Origin: Hydrogenibacillus schlegelii
Lineage (GTDB): Bacteria; Bacillota; Bacilli; Thermicanales; DSM-22653
Direction: 5' to 3'
Assembly (NCBI RefSeq): GCF_001653195.1
Contig: NZ_JXBB01000012.1
Span: forward strand, 124,001 to 188,000
DNA: 64,000 bases
Shown here: positions 7,947-15,886 of the stretch, piece after piece
Layout of the letters: the number at the start of each line of letters is the position of its first letter
How positions within the stretch are numbered: position 1 is the stretch's first letter
Translations under genes and position numbers: made by a program
Notes under the pieces: generated by a model
What the model was told of the DNA's origin: nothing
Database searches by the model: none
Seen by the model: the letters and a program-made list of their open reading frames with translations, nothing else

Positions 7947-8503
7947 AGGGGGGCGGAGGCGGCGGTGCCCGGCGGCCGGCGGATGCCCGCCGGGCGGGAA
8001 GCGTTCCGCCGAAAAATTCCGCTCCGCGCGGCGATCTTGAACCGCGCGGGGCGTCTGGATCGCACGGAATCTCCGGACCTCCCGACGTCGAACCGCGCGG
8101 CGCGGCCGGATCGACCGGCGCCGGCGGCGCCGGGCCCTCCGACGTCAGAACGCTTGATCGCCGGGCGCTCGGCGCCCTGGGGGAGGCCCTGGCCCTCGAG
8201 CATCTCGTCGCCCGGGGGTTTCGCCCGATCGATCGGAATGTTCGCACCCGGTACGGCGAAATCGACCTCATCGGCGAGATGGACGGATGCCTCGTCTTCG
8301 TCGAGGTGCGCACCCGCCGCGGCACCGCTTTCGGCACCGGCCGGGAGTCGGTGACGGGGCGCAAACAGGCCCGCCTCCGGCGCCTCGCGGCGGCTTACCT
8401 GGCCCGAAGCGGCCGGGGCGAGGTGCCGGTCCGCTTCGATGTCGTCGAGGTGACTTTTGCCGGCGGGGCGGCGGCGATCGTCCATCTGGCCGGAGCGTTT
8501 TAG
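7943..8503 (+). CDS. yraN: YraN/UPF0102 family nuclease-fold protein with N-terminal extension
   Basis: Member of the UPF0102 (YraN) family, predicted to have a PD-(D/E)XK nuclease-like fold; its physiological role is unsettled. The conserved core is residues ~78-186: [20 protein letters not shown], then [13 protein letters not shown] and [11 protein letters not shown] with the acidic residues of the fold, then the Q-R-L helix. The usual length is ~120. Here ~75 extra N-terminal residues are Gly/Pro/Ser-rich and contain an imperfect 17/19-codon duplication. An internal start cannot be excluded, but the ATG at 7943 overlaps the rnhB stop (ATGA), which favours coupling. Confidence 0.85.
   Translation: MKGGGGGGARRPADARRAGSVPPKNSAPRGDLEPRGASGSHGISGPPDVEPRGAAGSTGAGGAGPSDVRTLDRRALGALGEALALEHLVARGFRPIDRNVRTRYGEIDLIGEMDGCLVFVEVRTRRGTAFGTGRESVTGRKQARLRRLAAAYLARSGRGEVPVRFDVVEVTFAGGAAAIVHLAGAF
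8039..8146 (+). repeat. Diverged tandem duplication inside the yraN extension
   Basis: Two adjacent units of 51 and 57 bp (8039-8089 and 8090-8146) both begin GAACCGCGCGG and end CCGACGTC. They encode peptides starting EPRGASGS and EPRGAAGS. This explains part of the N-terminal extension of the YraN-like protein. Confidence 0.7.
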
Positions 8504-8591
8504 GCGTTCGCCTCCGGCGCCGGACGGAGAGACGACAAGGCGCCGGGCGGAAGGAACGGACGGACCGGCGGGTTAACGAGGAGGGACCGGG

Positions 8592-9317
8592 GTGGAGATC
8601 TGGGCGCACCGGGGCGCTTCGGCGGTGGCGCCGGAAAATACGCTGGCGGCGTTTCAGGCGGCGCTTCTCGCCGGCGCCGACGGCATCGAACTGGACGTGC
8701 AGCTCACCCGGGACGGCGTCGTCGTGGTGATCCACGATGAGACGCTGGAGCGGACGACGGACGGTTCCGGCTTCGTCCGGGAAAAGACGTGGGCGGAGCT
8801 CGCCCGGCTCGACGCCGGGCGCTGGTTTCACCCGGATTTTCGGGGCGAGCGGGTGCCGCGGCTGGAGGACGTGCTCACGTGGGCGCGGGGGACGAACCTT
8901 AAGCTCAACATCGAGCTCAAAAACGCCCCCTTTCCGATGCCGGGCCTCGAGGAGACCGTGGTGGCCCTTCTCCATCGGCATGATCTGGTCGAGCGAACCG
9001 TCCTCTCGTCGTTCAACCACGAAAGCGTCCGCCGCCTCCGGCGCGATCACCCGGAGGTGCGGGCGGCGATCCTCTCCGTCGCCCGGCTGTTCGACCCGTG
9101 CCGGTACCTCGCCGCGATCGGCGGTGCGGACCTTCATCCGTACTACCTCACCGTCTCGCCGGAGCTTGCCGCCCACGCCGCGGCGTGCGGAGCCCGGGTG
9201 CGGGCGTTTACCGTCGACCGGCCGGAGGACATCCGGCTTCTTCAAGCCTACGGCGTGCACGGCGTCATCACCAACCGTCCGGCGGAAGCCCGGCAGGCCC
9301 TTCTGGCCGTTTCGTAA
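8592..9317 (+). CDS. ugpQ: Glycerophosphodiester phosphodiesterase
   Basis: Hydrolyses glycerophosphodiesters from phospholipid turnover to sn-glycerol 3-phosphate plus an alcohol. It has no signal peptide, so it is probably cytoplasmic (UgpQ-like). The TIM-barrel motifs are AHRGASAVAPENT (5-17), ELDVQLTRDG and VIHDETLERTTDGSG with the metal- and acid-base residues, NIELK, and the C-terminal VRAFTVDRPEDIR and GVITNRP blocks. The length of 241 is typical. GTG is preceded by GAGGAGGG. This gene is not part of the usual Bacillus neighbourhood; with the next four genes it forms an insertion between yraN and sucC. Confidence 0.92.
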   Translation: MEIWAHRGASAVAPENTLAAFQAALLAGADGIELDVQLTRDGVVVVIHDETLERTTDGSGFVREKTWAELARLDAGRWFHPDFRGERVPRLEDVLTWARGTNLKLNIELKNAPFPMPGLEETVVALLHRHDLVERTVLSSFNHESVRRLRRDHPEVRAAILSVARLFDPCRYLAAIGGADLHPYYLTVSPELAAHAAACGARVRAFTVDRPEDIRLLQAYGVHGVITNRPAEARQALLAVS

Positions 9318-9380
9318 GCGGGCCGGAAGCCGCTCGGACCGCGGGCCCTCTTTTTGCGTCCCTTTTTTCCGGCGGCGCGC

Positions 9381-9386
9381 TATAAT
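9381..9386 (+). promoter_or_regulatory. Possible -10 box upstream of the nitroreductase
   Basis: A perfect TATAAT stands in the 236-bp gap after the phosphodiesterase gene, but no -35 match lies at 16-18 bp; the nearest, TTGCGT at 9354-9359, is 21 bp away. If used, it would give a 165-nt leader. Confidence 0.35.
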
Positions 9387-9553
9387 GAGGTAAGCCCGGC
9401 GCGGGGCGATCCGAGACCTTTCTCAACATCGCGTGTTCGCCGACCGCGCGTCCCCGAGCGACGACGCGGCGTTCAAGGACGCGGCATCCCTGCGCCGGAC
9501 CTCGGATCACCGACCGGGGCCTTGCATCACCGACCAGGAAAGGAAGAGCGCTG

Positions 9554-10147
9554 TTGGACGTGCTGGAGGCGATCCGGACGCGGCGGAGCATCGGCCGGGT
9601 GAAGCCGGATCCGGTGGAGCGGGAGAAGATCGAGCGGATCCTCGAGGCGGCGACGTGGGCACCGACGCACCACCGGACGGAGCCGTGGCGCTTTTTCGTC
9701 CTCACCGGCGAGGGGCGCCGGCCCCTTTCCCGGCTGTTCGTCGAGCTTGCCAAGGCGGAGATGGTCGATCCCGAAACGCCGGAAAACCGGGAGAAACTCG
9801 AACGGGAGGCGAAGAAGCCGTTCCGGGCACCGGTCGTCATCGCCGTCGCCGTCGTGCCGACGGAGCGGCCGGACGTCGTTCTGGCGGAGGAGCGGGCCGC
9901 GGTGGCGGCGGCGATCCAGAACATGCTGCTTGCCGCCCACGCCCTGGGGCTTGGGGCGATGTGGCGGACCGGGAAAAAGACGTACCACCCGAAGGTGCGG
10001 GATTTCTTCGGCCTCGGGGAAAAAGGCGAGATCGTCGGCTTTGTCTACCTCGGCTACCCCGACGGCCCGCCGCCGGAGCGAACCCGGACGCCGTTTTGGG
10101 AGAAGACGAAGTGGATCGATGAGGACCGGCCGTACGCCGACGGCTGA
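9554..10147 (+). CDS. Nitroreductase family FMN oxidoreductase
   Basis: Flavoprotein of the nitroreductase superfamily, expected to bind FMN as a dimer and use NAD(P)H; the physiological substrate cannot be told from sequence. The FMN phosphate motif is in VLEAIRTRRSIGRVKPD (3-19); WAPTHHRTEPWRFFVL and the later AAHALGLGAMWRTGK block fit the family. The length of 197 is typical. The start is TTG at 9554 after AGGAAAGGAAG. The gene is preceded by a TATAAT-like box 165 nt upstream. It resembles the YdjA/YfhC branch rather than oxygen-insensitive NfsB types, but that placement is tentative. Confidence 0.88.
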   Translation: MDVLEAIRTRRSIGRVKPDPVEREKIERILEAATWAPTHHRTEPWRFFVLTGEGRRPLSRLFVELAKAEMVDPETPENREKLEREAKKPFRAPVVIAVAVVPTERPDVVLAEERAAVAAAIQNMLLAAHALGLGAMWRTGKKTYHPKVRDFFGLGEKGEIVGFVYLGYPDGPPPERTRTPFWEKTKWIDEDRPYADG

Positions 10148-10301
10148 GGCGGGGGTGAGGCCGGGCGGCCGGCCTGGGATCGGCCGGACAGGGGTGCCGC
10201 CGGCCTGGCGAATAAGGTCGGAACGCGGCCGGCGACGGATCGGTGATCCGGCTCGCGCGAACGGGGCCGCCGGCGCCGTCGTTTGGAAGCGGGGGTGGGG
10301 G

Positions 10302-11861
10302 ATGGTCGTTCGCGTTTTTGGCGCCACCGTCGAGGGCGTCGTCGGGTTGCCCGTCGCCGTCGAGGTGGACCTCTCCGGCGGGCTTCCGGTTTTCGATATC
10401 GTCGGCCTCCCGGACGGCGCCGTCCGCGAGGCCCGGGAGCGGGTCCGGGCGGCGATCAGAAACAGCGGTTTTCAGTTTCCCCTCCGGCGCATCACCGTGA
10501 GCCTGGCGCCGGCGGACCGGCGAAAGGAAGGCTCCGGGCTGGATCTTCCGATCGCCGTCGCCATCCTCGCCGCGGATGGCCAGATCAGGCCCCGCCGGCC
10601 GCTCGAACGGCTGCTTCTCGTCGGCGAACTCTCCCTGGACGGCGGCTTAAAAGCCGTTCGGGGGACGCTGGCGATGGGGCTCATGGCGAAGGAGGCGGGC
10701 TTTCGGGCGATCGTCCTTCCGGCCGAAAGCCGGCCGGAAGCCGCGTGGGTCCGGCATCCGGCGTTCCTCGGAGCGTCGCTCCGGGACGTCGTCGCTTATC
10801 TCGAGGGGAAGGCGGAGGCGGCCGTCGTCCCGTCGGAGCCGGAGCCTTCGCACACGTACGGCGATTTGGACGACGTCTTTGGCCAGCCGGCGGCGAAGCG
10901 GGCGCTTCTCATCGCGGCGGCGGGCTTTCATTCGGCGCTTCTTATCGGCCCGCCGGGCGCGGGAAAGACGATGCTCGCCGAGCGGCTGCCGCGGCTTCTT
11001 CCGCCGCTCGATGAGGCGGAGATGCGCGAGGTGATGACGATCTACGACGTCGCCGGGATGCGGCGGCCGCCGGAGGAACGCCGGAGGCGGCCGTTTCGGG
11101 CGCCCCATCACACGATCACGACCGCCGGCCTCATCGGCGGCGGCAATCCGCCGCGGCCGGGCGAGGTGACGCTCGCGCACCGGGGCGTCTTGTTCTTGGA
11201 CGAGCTTCCGGAGTTTTCCCGCCGGGCGCTGGAGGTGCTCCGGCAGCCGCTCGAAAGCGGCCGCGTCTGGATCGGCCGCACCCGCGGGAGCGTCGTCTAT
11301 CCGGCCCGATTTCTGCTCATCGCGGCGATGAACCCCTGTCCGTGCGGCTACTACGGCTTTGAGGACGAGCGGCACCGGTGCCGCTGCCGGGCGCCGGAGA
11401 TCGCCCGCTACCGGCAAAAGATCTCCGGGCCGATCGCCGACCGGTTCGATCTCGTCGTCGACGTTCCGCGGCCGGACGGCTTTTCCCTCTGGTCGGCGGT
11501 CCCCGGCGGGGAGCCGGCGCCCGGCGGCGGACCGCCCGGGACGCCGTCCGGGGCCTCCGACCTCGCCCGGCGGCTCGCCGCCGCCTTTGAACGGCAGCAT
11601 CACCGCTTCCGCGGCACGCCGTTTCGCTTCAACGGCGAGATGGACGTCGCCTTCCTCCGGAAGGCGGCGGCCATCACGCCGGCTGCCCGGCGGCTTTTTA
11701 CCGAAGCCGTCCGGCAGGCGGCCCTGACCGGCCGCGGGGCGGTCCGGGCGCTTCGGGTGGCCCGGACGATCGCCGACCTGGACGACGCCGCCGAGGTGGC
11801 GGAGGCGCACGTGGCGGAGGCGCTCGCCTTTCGGGTGGATGGTTGGGACGAAAGGTTATAA
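10302..11861 (+). CDS. comM: ComM/YifB family Mg-chelatase-like AAA+ ATPase
   Basis: AAA+ helicase-type ATPase; in transformable bacteria ComM drives branch migration to integrate taken-up DNA. The N-terminal Lon-S5-like domain (VEVDLSGGLPVFDIVGLPDG) precedes the Walker A GPPGAGKT (216-223). RPFRAPHHTITTAGLIGGG, the Walker B VLFLDELPEF, AAMNPCPCGYYG with the paired Cys, and the Mg_chelatase C-terminal domain (FNGEMDVAFLRK, then ALTGRGAVRALRVARTIADL) follow. From the ATG at 10302 (after GGGGGTGGGG) it is 519 residues, normal for the family. With dprA 4 kb downstream, it suggests a DNA-processing capacity. Confidence 0.95.
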   Translation: MVVRVFGATVEGVVGLPVAVEVDLSGGLPVFDIVGLPDGAVREARERVRAAIRNSGFQFPLRRITVSLAPADRRKEGSGLDLPIAVAILAADGQIRPRRPLERLLLVGELSLDGGLKAVRGTLAMGLMAKEAGFRAIVLPAESRPEAAWVRHPAFLGASLRDVVAYLEGKAEAAVVPSEPEPSHTYGDLDDVFGQPAAKRALLIAAAGFHSALLIGPPGAGKTMLAERLPRLLPPLDEAEMREVMTIYDVAGMRRPPEERRRRPFRAPHHTITTAGLIGGGNPPRPGEVTLAHRGVLFLDELPEFSRRALEVLRQPLESGRVWIGRTRGSVVYPARFLLIAAMNPCPCGYYGFEDERHRCRCRAPEIARYRQKISGPIADRFDLVVDVPRPDGFSLWSAVPGGEPAPGGGPPGTPSGASDLARRLAAAFERQHHRFRGTPFRFNGEMDVAFLRKAAAITPAARRLFTEAVRQAALTGRGAVRALRVARTIADLDDAAEVAEAHVAEALAFRVDGWDERL

Positions 11862-11878
11862 GCCAAAACGTTTGAAAA

Positions 11879-11917
11879 CGCCGGCGCTGCCTTTTTGAAA
11901 TCACCGGCGGATTTTTT
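11879..11917 (+). terminator. Weak terminator-like hairpin after comM
   Basis: CGCCGG (11879-11884) can pair with CCGGCG (11904-11909) across a 19-nt loop, followed by GATTTTTT. The T-run is good but the loop is long. Confidence 0.35.
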
Positions 11918-11983
11918 GTCGGCACCGCGAAACTTGCCTTTTAACATCTTTGTGACAAGCGGAGGAAAATTTGCAATGGGGTA

Positions 11984-12010
11984 TTGATTTTTTGGGGGGT
12001 GTGGTATAAT
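11984..12010 (+). promoter_or_regulatory. Promoter of the orphan small-protein unit
   Basis: A perfect TATAAT (12005-12010) with an extended TGG (12002-12004) is preceded by TTGATT (11984-11989). The spacer is only 15 bp, but the extended -10 could compensate. The region is notably AT-rich for this genome, as expected of a strong promoter. Confidence 0.65.
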
Positions 12011-12241
12011 AAAGGCGAGCCCCGGCGCGGGCGGTGGAAGCGGTGGGAGGGCAGGCCGATTCGGTCGGAGGGTGGACGCGACGTTTTCTGTAAGCCGGTC
12101 GGTTGACGGCACCGCCGGCCCGCCCTAACCCCGAGGGAGCGCCGTGAAAGCGGCTTTTGCCTTACAGCGGCCCGCAGGCCGATCGTTCGGTCCGGCGGGC
12201 CGACGGAGGGTTGAAGACCGGTTAGACGGAGGTGAGAGGGG
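12011..12241 (+). other. Long leader of unknown function (possible structured RNA)
   Basis: About 230 nt separate the promoter from the 67-residue gene. The stretch is GC-rich, has no credible ORF and can form several short hairpins, for example GCCG-N6-CGGC followed by TTTT at 12141-12158. I recognise no Rfam family. It could be a cis-regulatory leader, a small RNA, or simply unconstrained sequence. Confidence 0.3.
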
Positions 12242-12445
12242 ATGATCTTCCCCAACAAGAAAGAAGAGCAGCTCGCCTGGCAGAAGCAGGTGATCGGGGA
12301 GGAGTTCAAGGAGTGGCTCGACGCCCGGGAGAAGCGGCCGAGCGCCGAGGCGGAGTGGGACGAAGACGACTTTGAAGCGCTCGCCCGGAAGCAGAGCCTC
12401 GAGGCGATCAAGCGCCGCCGTTTCCTCCGGGGCCGCATCCAGTGA
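12242..12445 (+). CDS. Small charged protein of unknown function (67 aa)
   Basis: I do not recognise this protein. It starts ATG at 12242 with a near-perfect GGAGGTGA six bases upstream, one of the best ribosome sites in the window, which argues that it is real. The 67 residues are highly charged and predicted helical: a Lys/Glu-rich start ([16 protein letters not shown]), an acidic middle ([13 protein letters not shown]) and a basic end ([10 protein letters not shown]). There is no signal peptide, membrane segment or cysteine. It is flanked by its own promoter and a strong terminator, so it is a one-gene unit between comM and tpx. Confidence 0.7.
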   Translation: MIFPNKKEEQLAWQKQVIGEEFKEWLDAREKRPSAEAEWDEDDFEALARKQSLEAIKRRRFLRGRIQ

Positions 12446-12575
12446 CGGTCTCGCGGCTCGGGGAACGAGGAATGCCCGCATCCGGCCGGATGGAAGCGCG
12501 GAGCGGCGGGCGGACGGGGCAGACGGCGGGCGAAAAGTACAGCGGAAAGTGCAGAAAGGAACGTGAAAGTCATTT

Positions 12576-12606
12576 CGGCCGAGCGAATCGGCCGTTTTTT
12601 CTTTTT
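12576..12606 (+). terminator. Strong intrinsic terminator after the small gene
   Basis: CGGCCGA (12576-12582) pairs with TCGGCCG (12588-12594) around GCGAA, followed by TTTTTTCTTTTT. It lies 130 nt after the 67-residue gene and before the tpx promoter. Confidence 0.9.
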
Positions 12607-12726
12607 ATGGGCGATTGTCGGCGGTCTCCTTCTGCGCGGGGAGCGAGGTTCGTCGCGATCCGCGCCCTTTCCTCGGACGTCGTCGCCCCCGTCCGTCCGG
12701 TGGACCGCCGTCCGACGAGCCGGCGA

Positions 12727-12755
12727 TTGCTCCGGGCGGGGCGGGGCGGTATAAT
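12727..12755 (+). promoter_or_regulatory. Promoter of tpx
   Basis: TTGCTC (12727-12732) and a perfect TATAAT (12750-12755) are 17 bp apart. The transcription start would fall at about 12762, inside the palindrome described in the next entry. The leader to tpx is about 175 nt. Confidence 0.65.
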
Positions 12756-12758
12756 ACT

Positions 12759-12774
12759 TGTGAAACAGATTACA
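12759..12774 (+). promoter_or_regulatory. Crp/Fnr-like operator over the tpx start site
   Basis: TGTGA-N6-TTACA matches the Crp/Fnr half-site pair TGTGA-N6-TCACA at 9 of 10 positions, within a slightly larger CTTGT-N10-ACAAG palindrome. It begins 3 bp after the -10 box, where a bound protein would block initiation. The identification rests on consensus match only. Confidence 0.45.
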
Positions 12775-12936
12775 AGCCGGCATTTTCGTGACCGCTTCCG
12801 TTTTGGCTCCGGCCAGGAACCCCGGCCGGATCCGCCGGCCGCCTCGTATCGCGGCCGGCGGGAGACGAGGGCCGCGGCGCAAGAGGCGAACGCCCCGGCC
12901 GGAGGGCCGGCGGAAGCGGAGGAACCGGCGGAAAGG

Positions 12937-13464
12937 ATGGCGAAGGTGGAGCGCTTGGGTGCGGTGACGTTTAAAGGACAGCCGATCACCCTCGTCGGTC
13001 CGGAGCTTCAGGTCGGCGATCGGGCGCCGAATTTCCGGCTCCGGAAGAGCGCGTTTTCCGACGAGCGGACGACGCTCGGCGATTTTGCCGGCAAGGTGAA
13101 GCTCATCAGCGTCGTGCCGAGCCTCGATACGCCGGTCTGCGACGCTCAGACGCGGCGGTTCAACGAAGAGGCGAGCCGCCTCGGGGAGGACGTGGCGATC
13201 ATCACCGTAAGCTGCGATCTTCCGACGGCCCAGGCCCGCTGGTGCGGCGCCGCCGGCATCGATCGGGTGACGGTCCTTTCGGATTACTACGATCATAACT
13301 TCGGCCTGTCGTACGGCGTCTACATCAAGGAGTTCGGCCTCGATCACCGGGCGATTTTCGTGCTGGACAAAGACGATGTGATCCGCTACATTGAACTCGT
13401 GCCCGACGTGACGGAACATCCGAACTACGACGCCGCGCTGGAAGCCGTCCGCGCCCTCCTCTGA
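12937..13464 (+). CDS. tpx: Thiol peroxidase (Tpx-type atypical 2-Cys peroxiredoxin)
   Basis: Periplasm-independent, thioredoxin-linked peroxidase that reduces hydrogen and organic peroxides. The peroxidatic cysteine is C68 in [19 protein letters not shown] and the resolving cysteine C103 in [10 protein letters not shown]93 (VSCDLP) is an extra cysteine. The thioredoxin-fold order and length (175) match Tpx. The frame stays open upstream to 12442, but the ATG at 12937 aligns with other Tpx N-termini ([12 protein letters not shown]). It has its own promoter and a candidate Crp/Fnr-like operator. Tpx does not sit in this block in Bacillus subtilis. Confidence 0.95.
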   Translation: MAKVERLGAVTFKGQPITLVGPELQVGDRAPNFRLRKSAFSDERTTLGDFAGKVKLISVVPSLDTPVCDAQTRRFNEEASRLGEDVAIITVSCDLPTAQARWCGAAGIDRVTVLSDYYDHNFGLSYGVYIKEFGLDHRAIFVLDKDDVIRYIELVPDVTEHPNYDAALEAVRALL

Positions 13465-13480
13465 AGGGCGTCCCTTTTTT
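13464..13480 (+). terminator. Short terminator-like hairpin after tpx
   Basis: AAGGG-CGT-CCCTT followed directly by TTTT begins at the last base of the tpx stop codon. The stem is only 5 bp, so termination may be partial, letting some transcripts read into sucC 30 nt on. No separate sucC promoter is visible. Confidence 0.45.
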
Positions 13481-13507
13481 GTCGGCGCGGATGAAGGGGG
13501 ATGCGGA

Positions 13508-14677
13508 ATGAACGTCCACGAATATCAGGCGAAGGCGCTCCTCCGGGAATCCGGCGTTCCGGTGCCCCGCGGAGAGGTGGCGACGAGCGCCGAGGAGGCG
13601 GTGGAGATCGCCCGCCGTCTCGGGGGCGACCTCTGGGTGGTGAAAGCCCAGATCCACGCCGGCGGCCGCGGCAAGGCCGGCGGGGTCAAGCTCGCCCGGA
13701 GCCTCGACGAGGTCCGCGCCCACGCCGAGGCGCTCCTCGGCCGGACGCTGGTCACGCACCAGACGGGGCCGGAGGGGAAGGTCGTCCGCAAGGTGCTCGT
13801 CGAAGAAGGGACGGCGATCGAGCGGGAGTTTTACATAGGTGCCGTCGTCGACCGGGCGACGGGCCGGGTCGTCGTGATGGCCTCTTCGGAAGGCGGCGTC
13901 GAGATCGAAGCGGTCGCCGCCCGGGCGCCGGAGAAGATCGTCAAGGAGACGGTCGATCCGGCGGTCGGCCTGATGCCGTATCAGGCGCGGAAGCTCGCCT
14001 ACGCCATCGGCCTGCCCCGGGAGGCGGTCGGGAAGGCCGTGCCGTTTTTCCTGAACCTCTACCGGGTCTTCGTCGAGAAGGACGCCTCGTTGGCGGAGAT
14101 CAACCCGCTCGTCCTCACGCGCGGCGGGGAGCTCGTCGCCCTCGATGCGAAGTTCAACTTCGACGACAACGCCCTCTTCCGCCGTCCGGAGGTCGCCGCC
14201 CTTCGGGATCTGGACGAGGAAGACCCGAAAGAGGTCGAGGCGTCGAAGTACGGCCTGAGCTACATCGCCCTGGACGGCAACATCGGCTGCATGGTGAACG
14301 GCGCCGGCCTGGCGATGGCGACGATGGACATCATCCAGTTCTACGGCGGCCGGCCGGCGAACTTCCTCGACGTCGGCGGCGGCGCGTCGAAGGAGAAGGT
14401 GACGGCGGCCTTTAAGATCATCCTCGCCGACCCGAACGTCAAAGGGATTTTCGTCAACATCTTCGGCGGGATCATGAAGTGCGACATCATCGCCGAAGGG
14501 ATCGTCGCCGCCGCCCGGGAAGTCGGTCTCGACCGGCCGCTCGTCGTCCGGCTGGAAGGGACGAACGTCGAGCTCGGAAAGGCGATTCTCGATCGCTCGG
14601 GGCTCCCGATCATCTCGGCCGACACGATGGCGGACGGCGCGCAGAAGATCGTCGAGATCGTCGGGAAGGGGGCCTGA
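13508..14677 (+). CDS. sucC: Succinyl-CoA synthetase beta subunit
   Basis: ADP-forming subunit of the TCA-cycle enzyme that converts succinyl-CoA to succinate with substrate-level phosphorylation. The ATP-grasp fold starts [36 protein letters not shown] is the nucleotide site, and [23 protein letters not shown] and [18 protein letters not shown] with FLDVGGGA follow. The length of 389 is typical. AAGGGGG precedes the ATG. sucD starts 3 nt after the stop, so the two subunits are made from one transcript. Confidence 0.98.
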   Translation: MNVHEYQAKALLRESGVPVPRGEVATSAEEAVEIARRLGGDLWVVKAQIHAGGRGKAGGVKLARSLDEVRAHAEALLGRTLVTHQTGPEGKVVRKVLVEEGTAIEREFYIGAVVDRATGRVVVMASSEGGVEIEAVAARAPEKIVKETVDPAVGLMPYQARKLAYAIGLPREAVGKAVPFFLNLYRVFVEKDASLAEINPLVLTRGGELVALDAKFNFDDNALFRRPEVAALRDLDEEDPKEVEASKYGLSYIALDGNIGCMVNGAGLAMATMDIIQFYGGRPANFLDVGGGASKEKVTAAFKIILADPNVKGIFVNIFGGIMKCDIIAEGIVAAAREVGLDRPLVVRLEGTNVELGKAILDRSGLPIISADTMADGAQKIVEIVGKGA

Positions 14678-14680
14678 GGG

Positions 14681-15580
14681 GTGAGCATCCTCGTCGATCA
14701 CACCACGCGGGTCATCGTCCAGGGCATCACGGGCGACGCCGGCCGCTTCCACGCCGGGCAGATGATCGAGTACGGCACGAAGGTCGTCGGCGGCGTCACG
14801 CCGGGCAAAGGCGGCACGGAAGTGCACGGCGTGCCGGTGTTCGACACGGTGGCGGAGGCGGTCCGGGCGACGGGGGCCGACGCGTCGGTCATCTTCGTCC
14901 CGCCGGCGTACGCCGCCGACGCCATCCTCGAGGCGGCCGACGCCGGCATCCGGCTCATCGTCGCCATCACCGAAGGCATTCCGGTGCTCGACATGGTCAA
15001 GGTCAAACGCGCCCTCGAAGGCCGCCCGACGCGCCTCATCGGGCCGAACTGCCCCGGCGTCATCACCCCCGGCGCGGCGAAGCTCGGCATCATGCCCGGC
15101 TACATCCACAAGCCGGGGAAGGTCGGCATCGTCTCCCGCTCCGGGACGCTCACCTACGAGGCGGTGCACCAGCTGACCACCCGGGGGATCGGCCAGTCGA
15201 CGGCCGTCGGCATCGGGGGCGATCCGGTCAAGGGGACGGAGTTTATCGATGTGTTGAAGCTGTTCGAGGAAGATCCGGACACGGAGGCGGTCATTCTCAT
15301 CGGAGAAATCGGCGGGACGGCGGAAGAGGAGGCCGCCCGGTGGATCGAGGCGAACATGACGAAGCCGGTCGTCGCGTTCATCGCCGGGCAGACGGCGCCG
15401 CCGGGCCGCCGGATGGGCCACGCCGGGGCGATCATCGCCGGCGGTCAGGGGACGGCCAAAGAAAAGGTCGCGGCGCTCGAGGCGGCGGGCGTCCGGGTGG
15501 CGCCGACGCCGGCGGCGATCGGCGAGACGCTCGTCGAGACGCTGAAGGTCCGGGGCCTCCTCGACAAGGTCACCGGCTGA
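14681..15580 (+). CDS. sucD: Succinyl-CoA synthetase alpha subunit
   Basis: CoA-binding subunit carrying the phosphohistidine intermediate. The Rossmann CoA site begins [19 protein letters not shown] (10-28); [20 protein letters not shown] and the catalytic histidine H247 in [11 protein letters not shown] are clear. The length of 299 matches the family. The GTG at 14681 lies 3 nt after sucC, with a G-rich site inside the sucC end. Together the pair completes the alpha2beta2 or alpha-beta enzyme. Confidence 0.98.
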   Translation: MSILVDHTTRVIVQGITGDAGRFHAGQMIEYGTKVVGGVTPGKGGTEVHGVPVFDTVAEAVRATGADASVIFVPPAYAADAILEAADAGIRLIVAITEGIPVLDMVKVKRALEGRPTRLIGPNCPGVITPGAAKLGIMPGYIHKPGKVGIVSRSGTLTYEAVHQLTTRGIGQSTAVGIGGDPVKGTEFIDVLKLFEEDPDTEAVILIGEIGGTAEEEAARWIEANMTKPVVAFIAGQTAPPGRRMGHAGAIIAGGQGTAKEKVAALEAAGVRVAPTPAAIGETLVETLKVRGLLDKVTG

Positions 15581-15640
15581 ACCGGGCCCCGGCTTGGGAA
15601 GGGGGAATCCGAAAAACACCGCTTTCCGATCCTCGCGGCG

Positions 15641-15692
15641 GGCGGCGCCCCGGACGGAGGCGCCGCCGCCGGCGGGTCGGAGGCGGCTTTTT
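15641..15692 (+). terminator. Overlapping hairpins and terminator after sucD
   Basis: GGCGGCGCC (15641-15649) can pair with GGCGCCGCC (15659-15667). The latter region also supplies GCCGCC (15665-15670), which can pair with GGCGGC (15682-15687) followed by TTTTT. The second hairpin is a plausible intrinsic terminator. The rest of the 306-bp gap before dprA shows nothing else. Confidence 0.6.
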
Positions 15693-15886
15693 CGTTTTCG
15701 GCAGAAAAAAAGGAATCGGCCGATCGGACGGCGAAGGATACGGCAGGGGTCGGAAAGCCCCCGATCCGCTCGGCCTCCGACCCGCAAGCGGGCCGCCGGT
15801 GACTTCAGGATCGGTCCGACGGAACGACGGGTTGGGAGGACGAACGACGGATCGGGGACGTTTCTCAAGCCGAGGGAGGGAGCGAC

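Noticed and set aside
9747-10301. In-frame 185-codon extension upstream of comM
   Set aside because: It overlaps the nitroreductase gene in another frame and has no similarity to ComM. The ATG at 10302 gives the normal ComM N-terminus and length.
12061-12086. T-box-like string (AGGGTGGACGCG) in the leader of the small gene
   Set aside because: The T-box core needs TGGNACCGCG and a specifier stem. The string is two bases short and the downstream gene is not an amino-acid gene.
12442-12936. Long N-terminal extension of tpx
   Set aside because: It would start before the terminator at 12576-12606 and the tpx promoter, and Tpx proteins begin at the VTFKG region.
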